A DNA stretch of 17,181 bases, from the NCBI GenBank assembly GCA_001839685.1, contig MLAK01001395.1, forward strand, positions 1-17,181, read 5' to 3'. How positions within the stretch are numbered: position 1 is the stretch's first letter; the number at the start of each line of letters is the position of its first letter. The position numbers and the translations under genes are program-made. Origin of the DNA: Tritrichomonas foetus. Lineage: Eukaryota > Parabasalia > Tritrichomonadida > Tritrichomonadidae. Shown piece after piece: positions 13,001-17,181 of this stretch. The notes under the pieces are model-generated. The model ran no database searches. It was not told the origin of the DNA and was given only the letters and a program-made list of their open reading frames with translations.

Positions 13001-16000
13001 GATTTTGCCTCGGCCCCACTTTTAACATTGTTGCAAAAATTTTTGGAAAAGAATCTAATCCCAGAATCTGAAAAATTAGAAATTACGAAAATATTAATTG
13101 AAAAGTATTTCAAGATTGATTCACCACCAAGAACCAAAGAAGCTTTCATTGCTGCTTCTAAATGTATGTATCATCTTCAAAATGATGAATTATTAAACCA
13201 TTTATCACAATTGCATGATGGAAGAACCGTTTATAAAGATTGGAGACTTGATGGTGATTCTACAACTGTTTCACCAACTGGATTCAGTGGTTTAGTCAAT
13301 CTTGGGGCAACATGCTTTTTGAACTCCACTTTACAACAATTCTTTGCAATCCCGCCACTTCGAAAAGCCATTATTGAATATTCTGGAACAGATGCTTTCA
13401 TGATCCAGCTTAGGAACGTATATGCCAAAATGTTGTTATCTGAAGGCCATTCAGTTACAACTGAAAATTTGGTGAAAGAATGGACTGGTTGGGATGGCGA
13501 AAAAATGAATCCATGTATTCAACAAGATGCTTGTGAATTTGTTCAAATGCTTATTGATAAACTTGAAGGCGGTCTTGGAAGAGATTTTGTAAATGGCCTT
13601 TTCGGTGGAACCACTGTTGACACAATTGAAGGAATTTCAGATGAATACAAAGCCACTCGTTCACAGCCATTTTCTACATTCACACTTCCGGTCAAAGGCT
13701 TTGCAAATTTTGCCCAAGCAATTGAAATTGTACCTGATTTCTTCACAGGAAATAATCAGTATATGGCCGACACATTAAATAAGAAAATTGATGCTAAAAA
13801 GTGGCAATCAATTGGAAAAGTGCCACCATACTTAATTATCTCATTGAATAGATTTACCTATAATTATAACACTATGGAAAGACTCAAAATAGATTCACCA
13901 TTCGAATTTCCAATTGATCTCGATCTAACTCCAAACTCATGTGAAAAAGATCAAATTTTAAAGTTCAAATTAAAAGGTGTAATTCTCCATTCCGGCACCG
14001 CAATGTTTGGTCACTACATATCGTATGTAAATGATAGAAAGAGTGGGAAGTGGCTCTGTTGCAACGATTCTAGAGTTTCTTACATTGAGGAAAGTAAGGT
14101 TCTAGAAAATGCATATGGTAAAACTTCATCAATGAGCGGCTATCTTCTGTTTTATGATAGAATTGATACAATTTCCGAAGAAAACTACAAAATCAATGAG
14201 CCAGAAATCTCTGATGAAATTAAAGAGTCTGTTTCTCTTGAAAATAAGCTTAATTTGGAATATTCATTATTTTGTTCAACCGCTTATTTCGAACTAATGA
14301 AAAATTTGGCAAATAGCGATAATGAAAACTTTGTTTTTCTAAGTATACGTTACTTCTTTGATACATATCCATTCACCACGCATACACTCCAAACTGATCG
14401 ATTTACTCCTTCGCTTATTGAAAAAATTAAGAGAAGTCCATCATTGAAAGAAAGAATAACAAACTATCTCGAAAATAATGGTCCATATCAATGCTCACTT
14501 GCATACTGTCCAAGTAATCCTCTTCGAAGTGCATCATTAGAAATAATATCTTTAATACCTACATTCCCAGATACATTTATGAAGAATGCGATTGATTTAT
14601 CTGGTTCAATAATGCCATACTATCAATGTTCTAAAGAATATTTCTTACTACTGGCTGAAATTGCCTCAAGAAGAGTTGATTTTGCTTTCCAAAACGGTCT
14701 TGAAGATATTTTAGTGAATTTCTTGACCATTGATATACCAAAACATTTAACAGAACATCCTGAAATTACACCGAAATACTTTTATGGTGGATTTGACTTT
14801 ACTGGAATCTTTAAAGCACTTACATCTATGGGCACTAGCGATAATTTCTTTAAATATCTTCTTGATGACCAAATTTTCAAATATATCTTGTCATCATCTA
14901 CATCAACCGAATCTTTTGTAAATTTACTGAAAATCCATTCTGAACAAGAGCAAGTCGATTCATATATCAGAGGGTTTACATCTAAATGTGGAATTATGGT
15001 TGATTTCTATAAATTGACAAAGGTTTTATTCGAATTTTATGGTGCTAATAGCTTCGAAATTATTTATCAAGGAAGATTTAAGACAAGAGATGGTTCAGTT
15101 GGTGATCCGGATATTTCTCGCTGTATTGTTGCTGAAGCTCAGAGTTCAAGAGAATTTAGAAAAGAACTTCTTGAAAACCTAGATAAATGGCTTCTTCGAA
15201 ACCTTATTAATACAAATAATGATGTAATATTAGATGCAATGTATGTTGTTGCATTTTTAGCACCACATTCGATTTTCTCTACACTTTATACTTTACCTTA
15301 TCCATCTATGCTTTTCTCGAATGTATTTGGCTTTATTTCTTTTATTCCAGAATATTGTGCTGAATCCGAAATGTCTGAAAAAGAGAAAGCTTCCCAAACC
15401 GAAGAACAAAAAGCTCAGCAATTTGAAAAATTGGTTCAAATTAGGGAAACTTCAAATAGAATTCTAGATTTCTTGAAAGAAAATATGCAAAATGTTATTG
15501 ATAAGTTAGCTGAAAATCCACAATTAAATGCAATTAATTATGTACAGCTTATCTATAAGCTTAGTATTATTACTGAAAGAGATGAATTTGAAACACTACT
15601 TAATTTTGCCGATAGGATAACAGTTCATAAACCATTTGATCAAGTTCGAAGAGAAGTTGCTTCAATACTTATTAAAAACAAACCTGAATTGATTAGATGC
15701 GATTATTTAGTTAAATCATGTGGTGATTTAACACAAGATCTTGATAATGTTTCATTTGGAAGAATAATTATCTTTTTAGATCATTTCTTACCAATTGTTG
15801 AACAGCTTAATCCACCACTCGAATTTGTGAAATACTTCCTTAAGAATTGTGCATTTACAAATAGTCCACATTCCAATTTGAAATTCCAAACTACAGCTAA
15901 AATTGTTGAGTCATTTTCAAAACTATTCCCTGAAGTTTTCTTGGAATTCATTAAAAATGATTTTGATCGAATTGTTAAAAAGAATTATAGTTCGCTTTTA

Positions 16001-16828
16001 ATCACGCTTAAAACAATCGGCAAAAAGATGGATTTATTGAAATACTTAAAGAATGCAACAACTGTAAAGCAATTCTTTAATATAAGTGATTTGGTAATAA
16101 ACACCTTTAAATGTAACAATGGAGATATTGATGAAATATTAGATCTTGTAACTTTACTAAATAATCCAGAATTAAACAATGAAGCTCGAACATTTATTTG
16201 GGAACAGATTTATATCAAGAAACCCTCGTTTATATCTTTTAAGGCTGCTTATTCATGGAAATCTGATCATTCTTCATATTCTCGTTATTTGCTTGATAAT
16301 ATTGAAAATGAAGAAAGTTTAAACAACAATGAAATTTTCGATTCTTTGATTGAGTGTTGCAAGAATTCCATTGAGTCCCTTGAATATGCATTTAATTATA
16401 TCACTTCAAATGAAAAAGCTAAAGATATTATAAGAACAGATGATTTTGCTCACTCAATATTAAGACAAAAAATTTCACAAAATCAAGAAGAAACTGTAAT
16501 TAAATATGTTCTTTTTGTAATCGATGGAAGGAATGAAGAAGGTATTGATCGCCTTCTTCAGCCACTTCAACGAACTGTGATAACATTAGCGAGATTCATT
16601 ACGAATGTTTTAGAGGATCCAGTTCCTGATGCAATAACAAGCAATGATATTTTGCCTCTATTTTCTCCATTGAGAATCTTTTCGAATTTACAAATGGGAA
16701 TGCACCCTATTTTAAGCGATCTTGGAAAATTGAAGTTTTATGTAGGCGATGAAAAAACTAAAGAAATGTTCAATTTTGCAGAAATGCATGAACTTGAAAT
16801 TCTTCTTAGGAAAGCAATTCTTGTTTAA
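10016..16828 (+). CDS. Large ubiquitin-specific protease (USP, peptidase family C19) with upstream ubiquitin-like domain
   Basis: This is a 2270-residue deubiquitinase that hydrolyses ubiquitin isopeptide bonds. The start is fixed by an in-frame TGA 24 nt upstream (9992-9994). The USP domain spans ~1089-1381. It has the Cys box GLVNLGATCFLNS with catalytic C1100 and oxyanion-side N1095, QQDACEF at 1169-1175, LIISLNRF at 1273-1280, the His box ending G-H1333-Y, N1350-D1351 in WLCCNDSRV supplying the third catalytic residue, and SGYLLFY at 1374-1380. Finger-region Cys pairs are absent. Residues ~674-750 look like a ubiquitin fold (VKYRIAKTAMIPKNSFSI, then GQQYIHD, then LGIRML). Long helical, armadillo-like flanks (1-~670 and ~1390-2270) recall USP9X, USP24 and USP34, which are of similar size. 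A charged coiled-coil-like stretch starts near 1783. The USP assignment is firm; the Ubl is probable; orthology and substrates are unknown. Confidence 0.96.
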   Translation: MSSFNYTKIFNSQREMLQPEEDFETWIVIIQSVCDSPPDLMAFVPDIDRLLLSIENTNELPEIIKTHKNAFINLVTRNILPSLLRQSSQPEAIQDQIFDIFKIVIRFSLFGLKSNNDSYASICNQIISKKDHNLFNNNQDYNYFDKIMSYMKELNYDQEVINILKNGPKSVSIINFAFSLLHNMCVIDFWELTYLCIDALLNLLKEVKIRTIPTQDVFTFFEQMRTTSSTFESIDKLYVFKSLDTIKQFISCDIFEKQHKGLIGLSYFITEPKTLRHAVAWFSENPENLNLFNGKDLHPEFISSYTAILSELAASDILTDKFIEELWSYHNVQHSTQLLQYFMIFDAIAARISVEKIDHLINLCIKPEEISESWIKLLEKLGETLGKRNDSKESFLKIRNELLNLVFSKDSTFSKVAENSLIHVISFYLDSDELIAMCDELKEKCQDKTLYYKLLGETLKVKFNNKEYAEKTLREAIEYLLTLEDKEFMYPFLFNVCFYNEIKIPDDLLDQIFQKCQECPPFYFFINSLVTGELISFEYIENYLFNCPDTTKITQHFTDLTKAFISKVNQYTNILKNLPLKSENILWKWAATDSPQRFEFSRFLTSLYASNDGIQLKDRDMINEFIKSWNENFNKYDKSNMLNIMSLFITQIEDAIDISFFTISRHDPSFSSKLVKVTVNSPSIPSNQEHHLPVKMKLSAVKYRIAKTAMIPKNSFSITCGQQYIHDTDTIIQLSKGNDSLSLGIRMLDQQNLIPEQHERQCIPSQILSQNDQIMEKLMSLLKENNKEAKQLLQYLPTNQNTLMKVIEIKKRNTFNYREFLPNEYPQFFEYNFETLISNFDDDLKKSFDRTYGYQYLVNSIVPPLYRTVIPFLTTNLSDDLKKSLGQTIFDRIYPTLLEMMNEQYEFNFACDFLKKIAEISKDLVLNENLYDSVSTMILSEQQFVKESTKELFIKIKIPISAFTNILDKANDDIYLAAAHHITEFNQTLYEKAKSDFASAPLLTLLQKFLEKNLIPESEKLEITKILIEKYFKIDSPPRTKEAFIAASKCMYHLQNDELLNHLSQLHDGRTVYKDWRLDGDSTTVSPTGFSGLVNLGATCFLNSTLQQFFAIPPLRKAIIEYSGTDAFMIQLRNVYAKMLLSEGHSVTTENLVKEWTGWDGEKMNPCIQQDACEFVQMLIDKLEGGLGRDFVNGLFGGTTVDTIEGISDEYKATRSQPFSTFTLPVKGFANFAQAIEIVPDFFTGNNQYMADTLNKKIDAKKWQSIGKVPPYLIISLNRFTYNYNTMERLKIDSPFEFPIDLDLTPNSCEKDQILKFKLKGVILHSGTAMFGHYISYVNDRKSGKWLCCNDSRVSYIEESKVLENAYGKTSSMSGYLLFYDRIDTISEENYKINEPEISDEIKESVSLENKLNLEYSLFCSTAYFELMKNLANSDNENFVFLSIRYFFDTYPFTTHTLQTDRFTPSLIEKIKRSPSLKERITNYLENNGPYQCSLAYCPSNPLRSASLEIISLIPTFPDTFMKNAIDLSGSIMPYYQCSKEYFLLLAEIASRRVDFAFQNGLEDILVNFLTIDIPKHLTEHPEITPKYFYGGFDFTGIFKALTSMGTSDNFFKYLLDDQIFKYILSSSTSTESFVNLLKIHSEQEQVDSYIRGFTSKCGIMVDFYKLTKVLFEFYGANSFEIIYQGRFKTRDGSVGDPDISRCIVAEAQSSREFRKELLENLDKWLLRNLINTNNDVILDAMYVVAFLAPHSIFSTLYTLPYPSMLFSNVFGFISFIPEYCAESEMSEKEKASQTEEQKAQQFEKLVQIRETSNRILDFLKENMQNVIDKLAENPQLNAINYVQLIYKLSIITERDEFETLLNFADRITVHKPFDQVRREVASILIKNKPELIRCDYLVKSCGDLTQDLDNVSFGRIIIFLDHFLPIVEQLNPPLEFVKYFLKNCAFTNSPHSNLKFQTTAKIVESFSKLFPEVFLEFIKNDFDRIVKKNYSSLLITLKTIGKKMDLLKYLKNATTVKQFFNISDLVINTFKCNNGDIDEILDLVTLLNNPELNNEARTFIWEQIYIKKPSFISFKAAYSWKSDHSSYSRYLLDNIENEESLNNNEIFDSLIECCKNSIESLEYAFNYITSNEKAKDIIRTDDFAHSILRQKISQNQEETVIKYVLFVIDGRNEEGIDRLLQPLQRTVITLARFITNVLEDPVPDAITSNDILPLFSPLRIFSNLQMGMHPILSDLGKLKFYVGDEKTKEMFNFAEMHELEILLRKAILV

Positions 16829-16829
16829 A
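16826..16829 (+). terminator. TAAA: stop codon embedded in the poly(A) signal
   Basis: The TAA stop is followed by A, giving TAAA, the form reported for trichomonad genes in which the poly(A) signal overlaps the stop codon. This supports both the end of this gene and the parabasalid assignment. The 3' untranslated region would be only tens of bases. Confidence 0.55.
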
Positions 16830-16899
16830 GAAATTCATTTTTTGGGAAATTTTGCGATGAAATAAATGATTATTTGATCTTTTTATTAAATAGACAGTT

Positions 16900-16911
16900 A
16901 CAACTAGTTGT
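16900..16911. repeat. Perfect 12-bp palindrome (ACAACTAGTTGT)
   Basis: It is self-complementary with no spacer and lies 72 bp after the stop of the deubiquitinase gene. It shares the ACTAG core with the palindrome at the 3' end of the other gene. It may be a protein site or chance. Confidence 0.8.
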
Positions 16912-16943
16912 TTAATGACTTTTTTCCCCATTTATTTAATTTC

Positions 16944-16976
16944 TTCCAATTTCATTTTATAAATTATAAATTGGAA
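16944..16976. repeat. 9-bp inverted repeat with AT-rich 15-nt spacer
   Basis: TTCCAATTT (16944-16952) and AAATTGGAA (16968-16976) are perfect reverse complements. A transcript extending this far could form a stem-loop about 115 nt beyond the stop codon. In DNA this AT-rich, such short repeats do arise by chance. Confidence 0.6.
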
Positions 16977-17181
16977 AATTCCCCTGAGATGGAAATTGCA
17001 TTATCATACACTGTTGGCTTCAGCATTAGTTTTCGAAATATAATCTCTTAAATGGGTTTTCACAACTTCTTAATGGGCCATTGTTAAATGTATTTTCTTT
17101 AAAAAGTCAGGTCCTTTAAATATTTGGCGGACCAAAAAATTTGATTTCAATGATAATCCTCCTATATGAAAGGTTTACAAA

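Larger units (their letters stand above)
16830..17181. other. 3' flank of the deubiquitinase gene
   Basis: There is no open frame of note and no RNA gene that I can see in 352 bp. It holds a perfect 12-bp palindrome (16900-16911), a 9-bp stem-loop candidate (16944-16976) and, near the right edge, CCTTTAAAT at 17113-17121, which contains CCTTT, the M5 initiator-type motif of T. vaginalis. That last motif could belong to a gene beyond the window, but is too short to rely on. Confidence 0.5.

Noticed and set aside
168..17181. Dictyostelium or Entamoeba origin
   Set aside because: Homopolymeric N/Q tracts typical of Dictyostelium proteins are missing, and I see no Entamoeba-type core promoter strings near either ATG. 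TAAA at a stop and M3-like motifs fit a trichomonad better.
1..17181. CRISPR array, tRNA, rRNA, transposase or viral genes
   Set aside because: I saw no regularly spaced short repeats, cloverleaf-like sequence, transposase motif or viral protein. The only large direct repeat is inside one coding frame.

Overview
The window looks like nuclear DNA of a parabasalid flagellate, most likely a trichomonad (Tritrichomonas- or Trichomonas-like). The grounds are strong AT-richness, two huge intron-less open frames in the standard code (one ends in TAG, one in TAA), almost no 5' leader room between stop-bounded starts and their ATGs, and a stop codon embedded in TAAA, the trichomonad poly(A) signal. 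Four copies of an octamer in the intergenic region also fit the Myb-recognition-type core promoter motif (M3) described in Trichomonas vaginalis. The organism call is inference; no rRNA or other marker gene is present.

Layout: positions 1-167 are the 3' flank of the first gene, with a 42-base A run. Positions 168-9308 on the minus strand encode a 3046-residue protein. Positions 9309-10015 are a divergent intergenic region with the promoter-like motif cluster and an imperfect inverted repeat. Positions 10016-16828 on the plus strand encode a 2270-residue deubiquitinase. Positions 16829-17181 are its 3' flank, with a perfect 12-bp palindrome and a stem-loop candidate.

The minus-strand protein has no product I can recognise over its whole length, but it has three distinct parts. 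Residues about 30-390 are basic, helical and carry eleven tryptophans in a repeated aromatic-x-x-W-x-x-(K/R) context plus an IQ-like motif. This is the pattern of Sfi1-type centrin-binding repeats, so a cytoskeletal role at basal bodies, axostyle or associated fibres is my best guess. The middle has a degenerate FDF/KPL motif. The C-terminal 1300 residues contain large diverged repeats marked by FPQKR-like motifs. Two of these contain a 360-bp block that is identical at the DNA level although its flanks have diverged, which suggests recent gene conversion or duplication.

The plus-strand protein is a large USP (peptidase family C19) enzyme. An intact Cys/His/Asn catalytic site lies in the middle of a long helical protein, with a ubiquitin-like domain ahead of it. 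This layout resembles the USP9X/USP24/USP34 group, but the zinc-ribbon cysteines are missing. The genes are head to head across about 700 bp and could share regulatory DNA, but nothing in the sequence shows that they act together.
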